Shown here: positions 43,114 to 52,344 of the stretch, one piece after another
Position numbering within the stretch: the first letter of the stretch is position 1
Layout of the letters: the number at the start of each line of letters is the position of its first letter
Origin: Flavobacteriales bacterium UBA1937
GTDB lineage: Bacteria > Bacteroidota > Bacteroidia > Flavobacteriales > Weeksellaceae
DNA length: 64,000 nucleotides
Assembly: GCA_002337005.1 (NCBI GenBank)
Contig: DDFD01000028.1
Coordinates: 19,092-83,091 of the forward strand
Direction: 5' to 3'
Position numbers and translations under genes: made by a program
Notes under the pieces: model-generated
Databases searched by the model: none
Seen by the model: the letters and a program-made list of their open reading frames with translations, nothing else
Told to the model about the DNA's origin: nothing

Positions 43114-44024
43114 TGAAAAAAATTGTATTAATTGCCATGAGTATTGCTTTGTTTTCTTGTCATAAGGAAGAGAAAAAAGAACAAGAAAAAGTAGTGAAAG
43201 AAGAAATAAAAATACCAGAAATTCACAAAGAATTGTACGGAATTTACACGGGAGATTTTTTTATGGAGGATTCTCAAGAGAACATAGATCAATATCCAAA
43301 TGCTGATTTCGAGTATAAAAAATTGTCAATTAAACTCAACAAAATTACTAAGGATAGCGTTTATGGATATAGTGTGGTGAACGGAAATCAAAGAAAATTC
43401 AGAGGTGTTTTTAATGAAAATTCTTCGAAATTTATTTTAGATGAAGACGGAAGTGTAAAAACTGACGGAAGGTTTGAACTTGTTTTAAAGAAAGATAGCC
43501 TTGCTGGAACCTGGCTTGCATATCAAAAGCAAAACGTGAAAAGCCCAGAAAAAAAAGTGCTTCTAAAAAGGCGAGAGTTTGCTTATAATCCTAATTTTAT
43601 GCTAGAAAAATCTCAGATTGAAGAAATGGATTATGAAAATCCTGTAGATTGGGAACAAGGAAAAACCAAAATTCACTCTTATGTAGATGATGAAGGCAAC
43701 ACACAAACGTATGAAAATATAGTTTACAGAAGCGCTTCTGATGCTGTTTACAAAATAAATGCTTCCAAAGAAAAACTTACTGAAAAAAGGATTAAAAATC
43801 TAAGAAAATTAGACTTAGAAATTATTAAAAATGCTATTTATGCAAGACACGGATATTCCTTCAAAAAACAAACCTATCGTAATTTTTTCGAATATACAGA
43901 TTGGTACGTACCTGTTTCTAACAATGTAGATGCTGAATTAACGCCTTTGGAAAAAGAAAATATAGTTTTACTAAGTCGTTTTACAAAGTACGCCGAAGAT
44001 CATTATGATACTTTTGGAAGATAA
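43110..44024 (+). CDS. lipoprotein with C-terminal YARHG domain
   Basis: 304 residues. Signal peptide with lipobox ALFSC, cysteine near residue 17, followed by a charged HKEEKKEQEK linker. The last 70 residues contain the YARHG motif (IIKNAIYARHGYSFKKQTYRNFF) and DWYVPVSNNVDAELTPLEKENI, the YARHG domain, presumed extracytoplasmic. The middle is beta-rich. Coupled to the DUF2306 gene by a 4-bp overlap. Confidence 0.85.
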   Translation: MMKKIVLIAMSIALFSCHKEEKKEQEKVVKEEIKIPEIHKELYGIYTGDFFMEDSQENIDQYPNADFEYKKLSIKLNKITKDSVYGYSVVNGNQRKFRGVFNENSSKFILDEDGSVKTDGRFELVLKKDSLAGTWLAYQKQNVKSPEKKVLLKRREFAYNPNFMLEKSQIEEMDYENPVDWEQGKTKIHSYVDDEGNTQTYENIVYRSASDAVYKINASKEKLTEKRIKNLRKLDLEIIKNAIYARHGYSFKKQTYRNFFEYTDWYVPVSNNVDAELTPLEKENIVLLSRFTKYAEDHYDTFGR

Positions 44025-44090
44025 TATGAAAAATGTCATAAAGATTACAATCAATAAAATTCTTAAATTAGTTTAGTTAATAAAAAAGCT

Positions 44091-44441
44091 ATGAAAAACC
44101 TATTATTCAGTCTTACTCTTTCTTTAATTTTTCTTAACTCTTGCACCACAAGAGTAGTCTCTGCCAATAAGCCTTACTCTGATGATAAAATATCAAATGG
44201 GAAAACGTATAGTTTTTTTTCTAACGATGGAAGCAAAAAAGTTTTTACTGTAGAAAAAATAGATGCAAACACCATTACAGGCAAAAATGCTGAAGGACAA
44301 GTGATGAGCATCGAAAAATCTGAAATTTCTAAAATCAATAAATCTAATACTTTGGCAACTGTAGGACTAGTAGGGGTGATTATAGCAGCAGCATTGGTTA
44401 TTCCTGCTTATAGTAAAAATGAGCCAGTTGGTGGTAGATAA
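44091..44441 (+). CDS. small hypothetical lipoprotein
   Basis: 116 residues. Lipobox FLNSC with cysteine near 18, a beta-rich middle (GKTYSFFSNDGSKKVFTVEKI...) and a hydrophobic segment LATVGLVGVIIAAALVIPAY near the C-terminus, giving a possible second membrane contact. No family recognised. Its last 44 bp overlap the end of the convergent DUF2809 gene. Confidence 0.7.
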   Translation: MKNLLFSLTLSLIFLNSCTTRVVSANKPYSDDKISNGKTYSFFSNDGSKKVFTVEKIDANTITGKNAEGQVMSIEKSEISKINKSNTLATVGLVGVIIAAALVIPAYSKNEPVGGR

Positions 44442-44781
44442 AAACAAAAAGACATCCCAAGGCATAGCATACGATATCTACCCAAGAAAAAGAATTTCCG
44501 AGAACAATCATTGCAATTTTATTGTCTTTAAAACCTAACAATTCCGCAAAATGAAAATATTGGGCAAATTCTATAGCACAAGCAAAAAGAAAAACACCAA
44601 TGATTGTTTTAATTTTATCAAAATCAAAAAAAGATTGAATAAAAGTATAAATAAGAATCACCACTAAAACATCTCCGAAATAGGCTCTAATCCATTGTAT
44701 ATCTTTAAGTTTTGTTGCGATTATAACCTCAATTAAAAATAAAAAAACAGTTGTGGCAAAATATTTGTATTTCAATTTCAT
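44398..44781 (-). CDS. DUF2809 family membrane protein
   Basis: 127 residues with four membrane helices (about 7-24, 33-51, 58-74 and 97-117). The pattern YFGDVLVVILIYTF and the late GNSFSWVDIVCYALGCL are typical of DUF2809. Function unknown. It overlaps the convergent lipoprotein gene tail-to-tail. Confidence 0.8.
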   Translation of the reverse strand: MKLKYKYFATTVFLFLIEVIIATKLKDIQWIRAYFGDVLVVILIYTFIQSFFDFDKIKTIIGVFLFACAIEFAQYFHFAELLGFKDNKIAMIVLGNSFSWVDIVCYALGCLFVFIYHQLAHFYYKQE

Positions 44782-44815
44782 AAATTGTTACCTTTGATAA
44801 ACAAAACACAAGATG

Positions 44816-45241
44816 ATGAGATTTATTTTATTACTAGCCATATTTTTAGGCTTTTTAGGCTTTGGTCAGGTAAAGCCATTAACTCCAGAAGATGTACCTG
44901 AAGAAGTGAAAAAAGTAGTAGATTGTAGTTCACTAACCTTTGTCGTTATGAAACAACCCGAATTTCCGGGTGGTATGAATGAATTCAGAAAGAAATTTTC
45001 AGAAAATTTTGATTCAACTCCGCTTAAGGCTTCAGATTCAGCTCTTAAAACAACCATTTATTTCGTGGTAGAAACAGATGGTACAGTAAATAGAATAAAA
45101 GCTGTAGGTGATAATGAGGAGTTCAATAAAGAGGCGGAAAGAACCGTAAAATCTATTAATGCAAAGTACGAACCAGCACTAGTAAACAATATGGCAGTTC
45201 GCTATTTAATGAGATTTCCGTTAAGCATGAACCTTAAATAA
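44816..45241 (+). CDS. exported TonB C-terminal-like protein, copy 1
   Basis: About 141 residues with a signal peptide (MRFILLLAIFLGFLGFGQV). The rest resembles the C-terminal domain of TonB-like proteins: FPGGMNEFRKKFSENF near residue 58, then TTIYFVVETDGTVNRIKAVG and a RYLMRFPLSMNL end. It lacks the membrane anchor and proline linker of a true TonB. A terminator follows at 45259. Two shorter relatives are next downstream. Confidence 0.75.
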   Translation: MRFILLLAIFLGFLGFGQVKPLTPEDVPEEVKKVVDCSSLTFVVMKQPEFPGGMNEFRKKFSENFDSTPLKASDSALKTTIYFVVETDGTVNRIKAVGDNEEFNKEAERTVKSINAKYEPALVNNMAVRYLMRFPLSMNLK

Positions 45242-45258
45242 TTTTTTAACCAAATATA

Positions 45259-45286
45259 AAGGCGCACAAATTAGTGTGCCTTTTTT
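45259..45286 (+). terminator. terminator after TonB-like copy 1
   Basis: A 9-bp stem AAGGCGCAC / GTGTGCCTT (one G-T pair) with a 6-nt loop is followed by a T-run, 18 bp after the stop codon at 45241. Confidence 0.8.
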
Positions 45287-45324
45287 GTAAAGAAAAACTA
45301 AATTTTTACCTTTGAAAAAAACTA

Positions 45325-45723
45325 ATGAAACAATTTATTTTCCTTTTTGTTTTAATTTGGGGAGTTTCTGCATCTGCTCAAGGTAATCCTAAAGCTAAAA
45401 ATGCACCTAAAGAAGTATATGAAAGAGTAGATAGAGATGCTGCTTTCCCAGGTGGAATGAATAATTTTAGAGCTATTTTTAGTCAAAGATTTAATAGCAA
45501 TAAGGTAAACTCTAATGATAGATTGATAAAAACTGTAGTAACATTTATTGTCGAAAGAGACGGAACAATCACAGATGTGAAAGCTGTGGGCATAAATTCT
45601 AGTTTTAATTGGGAAGCAATTAATACCATCAAGAAAATCAAGATAAAATGGAGACCAGCAATGTTGAGAAAACAAATGGTAAGGCAGAGGTTCAAATTAC
45701 CTTTAACGATGAATTTTGAATAA
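45325..45723 (+). CDS. exported TonB C-terminal-like protein, copy 2
   Basis: 132 residues: signal peptide (MKQFIFLFVLIWGVSASAQG), then FPGGMNNFRAIFSQRFNSNK, TVVTFIVERDGTITDVKAVG and MVRQRFKLPLTMNF. It is clearly paralogous to copy 1, with the same landmarks at similar spacing. It lies 1 bp before the third copy. Confidence 0.75.
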   Translation: MKQFIFLFVLIWGVSASAQGNPKAKNAPKEVYERVDRDAAFPGGMNNFRAIFSQRFNSNKVNSNDRLIKTVVTFIVERDGTITDVKAVGINSSFNWEAINTIKKIKIKWRPAMLRKQMVRQRFKLPLTMNFE

Positions 45724-45724
45724 C

Positions 45725-46072
45725 ATGAAAAAACGATTTTTACTTTTCAGTTTATTTTTCAGTGGATTTCTTTTCAGCCAAGATAAAAACGCAGAATTTA
45801 TTGGTGGAGAAAAACAATTAAAAAAGTTAATCCTTTCCAAAATTAATTATGATTCTACTGGAATTGATGAAAATACGACTGTAGAATTGATTTTTAAGAT
45901 TAATAAAAATGGGAAAGTAAAAAATATAGACTGCAAATCATTTTATCCAGACGCAAAAAAAGAATTTTTAAAAGCGGCAAAAAAAATCAAACAAAAATGG
46001 AAACCAGCCATGAAAAATGGTAAAAAAGTAGATTCAGAAGTTGTGGTTTCTTTTCCTATTGTTTTTGAGTAA
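45725..46072 (+). CDS. exported TonB C-terminal-like protein, copy 3
   Basis: 115 residues starting MKKRFLLFSLFFSGFLFSQD, a signal peptide. The mature part keeps IGGEKQLKKLI, VELIFKINKNGKVKNIDCK and the final KWKPAMKNGKKV...VSFPIVF, so it is a shorter, more diverged relative of copies 1 and 2. The ATG at 45725 follows the copy 2 stop by 1 bp; an in-frame ATG at 45716 inside copy 2 is less likely. Confidence 0.7.
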   Translation: MKKRFLLFSLFFSGFLFSQDKNAEFIGGEKQLKKLILSKINYDSTGIDENTTVELIFKINKNGKVKNIDCKSFYPDAKKEFLKAAKKIKQKWKPAMKNGKKVDSEVVVSFPIVFE

Positions 46073-46073
46073 T

Positions 46074-46445
46074 CTAATCTTTTTCACTTATTAAATAATT
46101 AACAGCTAAATATCCTATTAAAGATATAATTGAAGGATAAACAAATAATTGTACCATTCCATCATCTGAAAGACCTTCATCAATTGAAAAAAACAGAAGA
46201 AAAATGAAGGTATATAATATTGCTACTTTTTGAGGAGAAAGGTTTATTCTGAAAAAATTTAAGACAAATAAAACAAAAATTAAAATTATGATATAAATTG
46301 GCAATCCGATTATTAAAATAAAAGGAACCATGCCGTATTGTCCGCCAGGAAAATTCCCCAAAAACATAATAAAAAAATGAAGGACTAATATTAAGAAACT
46401 TAATATAAGCAACACATATATTTGTTCAGACTTGAAATTTTTCAT
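46074..46445 (-). CDS. hypothetical membrane protein downstream of mutS
   Basis: 123 residues with four membrane helices (about 9-29, 40-64, 74-91 and 99-117). No family recognised. Its ATG overlaps the mutS stop by 4 bp, so translation is probably coupled. It ends 1 bp from the convergent third TonB-like gene. Confidence 0.65.
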   Translation of the reverse strand: MKNFKSEQIYVLLILSFLILVLHFFIMFLGNFPGGQYGMVPFILIIGLPIYIIILIFVLFVLNFFRINLSPQKVAILYTFIFLLFFSIDEGLSDDGMVQLFVYPSIISLIGYLAVNYLISEKD

Positions 46446-49021
46446 TTCCCAATCATCTTTTTAATCGCATTTAGTTTCATTAAGGCTTCAATTGGTGTTA
46501 AAGTATTAATGTCAATTTTCGTGAGTTCTTCTCTGATATTTTCTAAAACAGGGTCATCGAGTTGAAAGAAAGACAATTGTAGATTTTCCTCAGTTACGCG
46601 TTTTATTTTTTCAGTAGAACCACTTTGGCTGCGAGAATCTTCTAATGTTTTCAGAATTTCAGAAGCTCTGTTCACCACTTTTGAAGGCATTCCGGCTAAT
46701 TTCGCAACGTGAATCCCAAAACTGTGTTCACTTCCGCCAGCAACCAATTTTCGGAGGAAAATAATATTTCCGTTGTTCTCTTTTATCGTCACATGGAAAT
46801 TTTTAATTCTCTCAAAATTCACGCTCATTTCATTGAGTTCGTGGTAATGTGTCGCAAAAAGCGTTTTCGGTTGAGTGTTATGTTGATGAAGATATTCTGC
46901 AATTGCCCAAGCTATAGAAACACCATCATAGGTGGAAGTTCCACGCCCGATTTCATCGAGCAAAATCAAACTTCTTTCTGAAATATTATTCAAAATATTT
47001 GCCGCTTCATTCATTTCTACCATAAAAGTAGATTCGCCTGCCGAAATATTATCGGTAGCACCAACTCTAGTAAAAATTTTATCTAAAACCCCAATTTCAG
47101 CGTGTTTTGCTGGGACGAAACTTCCAATTTGCGCTAATAAACAAATAATCGCAGTTTGTCTCAAAATTGCAGATTTACCCGCCATATTTGGCCCGGTAAC
47201 CATAATGATTTGTTGAGAGTCTTTGTCTAAAAAAACATCATTCGGAATGTATTTTTCGCCTAATGGAAGCGATTTTTCTATAATTGGATGTCTTCCTTCT
47301 TTGATGTCTATCGCAAAAGTTTCGTTGAGAATAGGCTTGGTATAATTTTCAGAAATAGAAAGTTCAGAAAGAGAAACCGCGCAATCAATTTGAGCAATTA
47401 AGCCAGAATTTTCTTGAATTTGATCAATATATATCAATACATTTTCACAAACTTTTCGGTACAACTGATGTTCAATTTGCGAAATTTTTTCTTCCGCACC
47501 GAGAATTTGCGTTTCATATTCTTTCAATTCTTCGGTAATGTAGCGTTCTGCATTTACCAAAGTTTGTTTTCTGATCCAATCTTCTGGAACCTTGTCTTTA
47601 TGCGTGTTTCTTACTTCAATATAATATCCAAAAACGTTATTAAAATCAATTTTCAGTGAAGAAATTCCTGTTCTTTCGATTTCTCTTTGGCACATTTCAT
47701 CCAGAAAACCTTTTCCTTTGGTTTGCAAATTTCTCAATCTATCAAGCTCTTCCGAAACTTCGGATTTGATGACATTTCCTTTGTTGAGGTTTACAGGAAG
47801 TTCTTCATTCAAATGATTTTGAAGATAAGAAATAAGTTCTTCTAAATGATTCAAAGGTTCTAGCCAAGCCAAAAAATCGTGATGAGAACTTAATGATTCT
47901 CTTATTTTTTGAATATTCATTAAACTCTGACGAAGATAACCGAGTTCTTTCGGTGAAATTTTTTCGGCAGCTAATTTTCCGATAAGTCTATCTAAATCTG
48001 AAATTCCTTTTAATAAATCTAAAATTTCAAATTTTAAGGAATCTTCTTTGTTAAAAAATTCGATGAGAGAAAGTCTGCGGTTGATTTCGTTGACGGATTT
48101 TAAAGGCAAAATTAATCTTCTTCTGAGCAATCTTCCTCCCATTGCTGTAGAAGTTTTATCGATAATGTCAAGCAAAGATTTCCCTTGATAATTGCTAGAA
48201 TGTACAATTTCTAAATTCCGAAGAGTGAAATTATCCATCATCAAATAATCATCTTGCGGAATGCTTTGCATTTTAGTAATATGCTGTAAAAGAGCGTGAT
48301 GTGTATCTTCTACCAAATACGCAAAAATAGCTCCAGCTGCTGTAATCCCCAATTTTTGTTCATCAATCCCAAAACCTTTTAGTGATTTGGTTTTGAAATG
48401 GGAATTCAGTTTTTCGTAGGCAAAATTATATTGATACGCCCAATCTTCGAGCTTAAAACAGTTTTTATTTTTAAGTTGAGTAGGAATTTCGGCGGTTCTT
48501 TGATAAATAATTTCCGAAGGATCAAAAGTGTGAACAATATGCAATAATTTCTCTAAATTTCCTTCTGCTACTAGAAATTCACCTGTTGAAATATCAACGA
48601 GCGCCATTCCGTATTTTTCTTTTTCTTTATGAAGAGAAAGCAAGAAGTTGTTTTTTTTAGAATTAAGAACTTGCTCATTAAACGTAACACCAGGAGTTAC
48701 CAATTCTGTAACGCCACGTTTTACGATGCCTTTCACCATTTTTGGGTCTTCTAATTGGTCGCAAATGGCAACACGTTTTCCTGCTCTTACCAATTTTGGC
48801 AAATAAGAGTCAACTGAATGATGCGGGAAGCCTGCCAATTCTATATGCCCATCTCCATTAGCACGTTTGGTGAGTACAATTCCTAAAATTTGAGAAGTGG
48901 TAATGGCGTCTTGTCCGAAAGTTTCATAGAAATCTCCTACCCGAAAAAGCAACAAAGCATCTGGATATTTCGCCTTGATGGTATTGTACTGAGTCATTAA
49001 CGGAGTTTCTTTTTTTGCCAT
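46442..49021 (-). CDS. mutS: DNA mismatch repair protein MutS
   Basis: Recognises base mismatches and recruits MutL. 859 residues, the MutS1 length. The mismatch-binding start is intact (MTQYNTIKAKYPDALLLFRVGDFYETF; the F-x-E motif is within GDFYETF near residue 28-34). The Walker A MVTGPNMAGKSAILRQ and Walker B LILLDEIGRGTSTYDG, followed by ATHYHEL, are intact near residues 600-730. The C-terminus is the usual short helical tail. Confidence 0.98.
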   Translation of the reverse strand: MAKKETPLMTQYNTIKAKYPDALLLFRVGDFYETFGQDAITTSQILGIVLTKRANGDGHIELAGFPHHSVDSYLPKLVRAGKRVAICDQLEDPKMVKGIVKRGVTELVTPGVTFNEQVLNSKKNNFLLSLHKEKEKYGMALVDISTGEFLVAEGNLEKLLHIVHTFDPSEIIYQRTAEIPTQLKNKNCFKLEDWAYQYNFAYEKLNSHFKTKSLKGFGIDEQKLGITAAGAIFAYLVEDTHHALLQHITKMQSIPQDDYLMMDNFTLRNLEIVHSSNYQGKSLLDIIDKTSTAMGGRLLRRRLILPLKSVNEINRRLSLIEFFNKEDSLKFEILDLLKGISDLDRLIGKLAAEKISPKELGYLRQSLMNIQKIRESLSSHHDFLAWLEPLNHLEELISYLQNHLNEELPVNLNKGNVIKSEVSEELDRLRNLQTKGKGFLDEMCQREIERTGISSLKIDFNNVFGYYIEVRNTHKDKVPEDWIRKQTLVNAERYITEELKEYETQILGAEEKISQIEHQLYRKVCENVLIYIDQIQENSGLIAQIDCAVSLSELSISENYTKPILNETFAIDIKEGRHPIIEKSLPLGEKYIPNDVFLDKDSQQIIMVTGPNMAGKSAILRQTAIICLLAQIGSFVPAKHAEIGVLDKIFTRVGATDNISAGESTFMVEMNEAANILNNISERSLILLDEIGRGTSTYDGVSIAWAIAEYLHQHNTQPKTLFATHYHELNEMSVNFERIKNFHVTIKENNGNIIFLRKLVAGGSEHSFGIHVAKLAGMPSKVVNRASEILKTLEDSRSQSGSTEKIKRVTEENLQLSFFQLDDPVLENIREELTKIDINTLTPIEALMKLNAIKKMIGK

Positions 49022-49050
49022 ATGATTTATTCTTTAACGCAAAAGCGCAA

Positions 49051-49800
49051 TTAATCATTATTAATTTTTAGTTGTTTTCTAAAGTCAATATTTAGATGAT
49101 ATTGTTCTTCAATTTTAATAACCTTTTTTGAAGCGTTTTCTATATTTTTTCCTTCTTTTGTCCACAAATAAGGGAAAAAATTATAAACTTCATCTCCATT
49201 TAATTTCGAAATATCATTTTCCCAGTTTTTCCAGCGATAATCTTGATAAAAACTTTTTAAATTTCCATTAAAACAAAAATTTAGAAAGTCTGAATATGTC
49301 AAATCAAGTGGTTCAAATTCTAAAGTATCAGGAGCAAAATAATAAACTTTACCTAAATCCTTTCCAAATTCTCCATTATTAAGAATATAAAAACCGCCAA
49401 TTACATCATCTGCAATTAAAAAGAAAGATTTTGGTTCTCCATATTCTTCAAAAGATTTTCCTTTATTCCATTCTGGTAATGATCTTTTTATTTTTTCATT
49501 TCCAGAACCTAATATTCTTATCCATCCATTATCAATTAAGATTCCGCCTGTCATATAAACAATTGCTCCCATCGGAGAACGCGTTGTAACTTGTGTTTTA
49601 TAAAGAGCATCTTTTGCTTGTTCAATGTTTGAAATTGGTAAAACTTCTACTTTATTTTTAGCATTACTAATCCATTCTTTTACAAGTGACCAAGATGAAT
49701 CTTCAGTGTTTATAAGTTCAGTAATGGGACGCATTTTAATTTGACCAAAAATTATTATTGGAAAAAATAATAAGATTAAAATTCTCAAATATTTTATCAT
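49051..49800 (-). CDS. DUF2625 family exported protein
   Basis: 249 residues. A signal peptide (MIKYLRILILLFFPIIIFGQ) is followed by the DUF2625 pattern: MRPITELINTEDSSWSLVKEWI, then QVTTRSPMGAIVYMTGGILIDNGWIRILGSG near residues 70-100. The exported form is an addition to the cytoplasmic versions I know. Function unknown. It lies 29 bp upstream of mutS on the same strand. Confidence 0.85.
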   Translation of the reverse strand: MIKYLRILILLFFPIIIFGQIKMRPITELINTEDSSWSLVKEWISNAKNKVEVLPISNIEQAKDALYKTQVTTRSPMGAIVYMTGGILIDNGWIRILGSGNEKIKRSLPEWNKGKSFEEYGEPKSFFLIADDVIGGFYILNNGEFGKDLGKVYYFAPDTLEFEPLDLTYSDFLNFCFNGNLKSFYQDYRWKNWENDISKLNGDEVYNFFPYLWTKEGKNIENASKKVIKIEEQYHLNIDFRKQLKINND

Positions 49801-49890
49801 TCTAAAAAATTTTACAAAAAATTGAAAAGAAAATCTAAAAAAAATTAGTGTTCTTTTTGCAAAATCTTTGTGTGCTTTGTGTTTAAAAAT

Positions 49891-49934
49891 TAATTTTGCT
49901 CAAAAGTACTTAAAATTTGTTTTTGCTCAAAAGA
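49891..49934 (+). promoter_or_regulatory. bestrophin promoter region with 13-bp direct repeat
   Basis: A -7 box TAATTTTG (49891-49898) is followed by two exact copies of TTTTGCTCAAAAG (about 49894-49906 and 49922-49934), the second ending 2 bp before the ATG. The repeat duplicates the promoter end into the leader. Confidence 0.5.
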
Positions 49935-49936
49935 AT

Positions 49937-50833
49937 ATGAAATATTATAACACAAAAAATTGGATTGGGACATTGTTTAAAATCAGTAAAAGTGAAACCA
50001 TCAAAAAGCTGATTTACCCGATCATTTTTATGACCATTTACGCTTCTTTGGTAGCATATATAGAACTTACCGTATTGAATATTCACGAAAATTCTTTCTT
50101 GAAGGATTTATCTTTAATCTATTCTTTGTTAGGTTTTGTATTATCTTTACTGTTGGTTTTCAGAACCAATACCGCCTATGATAGATGGTGGGAAGGTAGA
50201 AAACTTTGGGGGCAATTGGTGAATGATTCTAGAAATTTAGCCGTGAAACTCAATGCTATTTTACCAAACGAAGATTCTTATAATCGGAATTTTTTCAGAA
50301 AAAGTATTTCGTATTTTCCGCATTTATTAAGCAGGCATCTTTCTAAAGAATCTACAGAATTTGCACTAGACGAAAATTACAATGAGCTGCACGCTGCAGA
50401 AAAAGAACAGCATCCGCCGCTTTCTTTGATTAATATGATGATGAATAGACTGATTCATCTTCAGAAGGAAGATAAAATCTCGACAGAACAATTGATTTTT
50501 ATGGACAAACAATTGAGTGGTTTTTTAGACGTTTGTGGCGGTTGCGAAAGAATTAAAAATACACCAATTCCTTTTTCGTATTCGTCATTTGTGAAGAAAT
50601 TTATTTTGACTTATGTTCTTATTTTGCCTGTTTCTCAGGTAGCAACGGTAGGTTATGCAATGATTCCTCTTACCGTTTTTGTATTTTATGTTTTGATGAG
50701 TTTAGAACTAATTGCCGAAGAAATAGAAGATCCTTTCAGTAATGATGAAAACGATTTGCCTACCGAACAAATGGCACAAAATATTGAGAGAAACGTACAA
50801 CAAATAATTTATTTAAAGCCAAAAAATGACTAA
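49937..50833 (+). CDS. bestrophin-family channel protein
   Basis: About 298 residues. RTNTAYDRWWEGRKLWGQLVNDSRN (near residue 76-100) is the hallmark of bacterial bestrophin homologues, pentameric ion channels of the inner membrane. Membrane helices flank it, with others near 30-60 and 205-250; the C-terminus ends in an acidic segment EEIEDPFSNDENDLP. The ATG at 49937 is chosen over 49868 because the -7 box and direct repeats lie between them. It overlaps the next gene by 8 bp. Confidence 0.9.
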   Translation: MKYYNTKNWIGTLFKISKSETIKKLIYPIIFMTIYASLVAYIELTVLNIHENSFLKDLSLIYSLLGFVLSLLLVFRTNTAYDRWWEGRKLWGQLVNDSRNLAVKLNAILPNEDSYNRNFFRKSISYFPHLLSRHLSKESTEFALDENYNELHAAEKEQHPPLSLINMMMNRLIHLQKEDKISTEQLIFMDKQLSGFLDVCGGCERIKNTPIPFSYSSFVKKFILTYVLILPVSQVATVGYAMIPLTVFVFYVLMSLELIAEEIEDPFSNDENDLPTEQMAQNIERNVQQIIYLKPKND

Positions 50834-51356
50834 AAAACTGAAATTAGAAGAATTAGGAAGAATAGATGTAGAAACGTTCAAAAAAACGGGGAAAATTCCG
50901 TTGGTGGTGGTTTTAGATAATATCAGAAGTATGCACAATGTAGGTGCAGCTTTCCGAACTGCCGATGCTTTTTTGGTGGAAAAAATTATTCTTTGTGGTA
51001 TTACGCCAAAACCTCCTCACAGAGAAATTCATAAAGCTGCTCTTGGTGCTACAGAAAGTGTAGATTGGCAATTTTACGAAAGCGTGAAAGAAGCGGTAAT
51101 TGATTTAAAGACTTTAGGTTACGAAGTAATAGGAATAGAACAAACTACCAATTCTGTGATGATTACCGATTTTGAAATCAACAAAACAAAAAAATATGCT
51201 TTGGTTTTAGGAAATGAAGTAGAAGGGATTTCTGATGAAATTTTGATGGATTTAGATGAGTGTCTGGAAATTCCGCAGTTGGGAACCAAGCATTCTCTTA
51301 ACGTTTCGGTTTGTGGCGGAATTGTGATGTGGGAGTTTTTTAAAAATTTGAAGTAA
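50826..51356 (+). CDS. SpoU/TrmH family RNA methyltransferase
   Basis: 176 residues of the SPOUT fold that transfers a methyl group from SAM to RNA ribose 2'-OH. The three SpoU motifs are visible: NVGAAFRTADAF near 41, LVLGNEVEGIS near 128 and IPQLGTKHSLNVSVCGG near 148. The target RNA is undetermined. Coupled to the bestrophin gene by an 8-bp overlap. Confidence 0.92.
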   Translation: MTKKLKLEELGRIDVETFKKTGKIPLVVVLDNIRSMHNVGAAFRTADAFLVEKIILCGITPKPPHREIHKAALGATESVDWQFYESVKEAVIDLKTLGYEVIGIEQTTNSVMITDFEINKTKKYALVLGNEVEGISDEILMDLDECLEIPQLGTKHSLNVSVCGGIVMWEFFKNLK

Positions 51357-51410
51357 ATACAACGGCGCGAGCGAAGCGAGCGTCGATTGTTTTCAAAGAT
51401 ATTCATAAAA

Positions 51411-51432
51411 AATCCCGAAAATTTTCGGGATT
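51411..51432. terminator. bidirectional terminator, 22-bp perfect palindrome
   Basis: AATCCCGAAAA / TTTTCGGGATT, flanked by A-run and T-run, lies between convergent genes. About 15 bp earlier, at 51364-51385, is a GC-rich GCGCGAGCGAAGCGAGCGTC stretch of unknown origin. Confidence 0.85.
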
Positions 51433-51439
51433 TTGTTTT

Positions 51440-52300
51440 TTATCTTTTCAAAAGTTGATCAAAAGTATTTCCTTGTCTGATGTCTCCTGTTTCATAACCC
51501 TTGGTAAACCACTCTACACGTTGCCGTGAACTACCGTGAGTGAAGGCTTCTTGGTTTACATAGCCAGCACTTCTTTTTTGGATATTGTCGTCTCCTACAG
51601 CAGCAGCAGCTTCCATAGCACTTTCGATGTCTCCTGGTTCTAAGAAATTTTCTCTGTTGTTGGTTTGTTTAGCCCAAAGACCAGCATAGAAATCTGCTTG
51701 TAATTCTGTAGCTACAGAAACTCTATTCATTTCAGCTTCAGAGTATTGTCCGCTTCTGCGCAATTTATCTACTTGTTGTGTAGTTCCTAAAAGAGTTTGA
51801 ATGTGATGCCCAATTTCGTGTGCCATTACATAAGCAATGGTAAATTCTGTAACCTTAGCCCCAAATTTTTGTTGAAGTTCATTAAAAAAACTCATATCCA
51901 TATAAACCGTTTGGTCAGCAGGACAATAGAAAGGTCCCATAGAAGACTCTGCTGTTCCGCAGCCAGATTGTGTTACATTCTCGAAAAGTACAATCTGTGG
52001 TTCTTTGTATTGCATTCCGTTTTGAGCAAAAACATTTTCCCAAGTTTGGTTGTTTTCTGCTGAAAGCATTTTTACAAATTCTCTTATTTGTAGTTCGTCT
52101 TTGGTTAATTGTCTTTGTTCTGTAGGGGCAGAATTTTCTACTCCACCACTTAGGATAGAAGAAGGATCACCACCCAAGAAAAAAACAATAGCTGCAATAA
52201 TAAGGGTGCCAAGACCACCGCCAACTAGCATTCCGCCACCTCCGCCGCCACTGCCGCGTCTATCATCCACATTGTCTGCTCTATCGTTTGTCCATTTCAT
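51440..52300 (-). CDS. YpfJ family neutral zinc metallopeptidase
   Basis: 286 residues. A glycine-rich start (RRGSGGGGGGMLVGGG) precedes one membrane helix (LGTLIIAAIVFFLGG, about 31-45). The domain contains the zinc-binding AHEIGHHIQ (His pair near residue 168) and ELQADFYAGLWA near 208, which supplies the third ligand. Presumed periplasmic; substrate unknown. Confidence 0.92.
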   Translation of the reverse strand: MKWTNDRADNVDDRRGSGGGGGGMLVGGGLGTLIIAAIVFFLGGDPSSILSGGVENSAPTEQRQLTKDELQIREFVKMLSAENNQTWENVFAQNGMQYKEPQIVLFENVTQSGCGTAESSMGPFYCPADQTVYMDMSFFNELQQKFGAKVTEFTIAYVMAHEIGHHIQTLLGTTQQVDKLRRSGQYSEAEMNRVSVATELQADFYAGLWAKQTNNRENFLEPGDIESAMEAAAAVGDDNIQKRSAGYVNQEAFTHGSSRQRVEWFTKGYETGDIRQGNTFDQLLKR

Positions 52301-52344
52301 ATGATTGTATTTTGAAATTTAATTTTGATAAAATTAGTAAAAAT

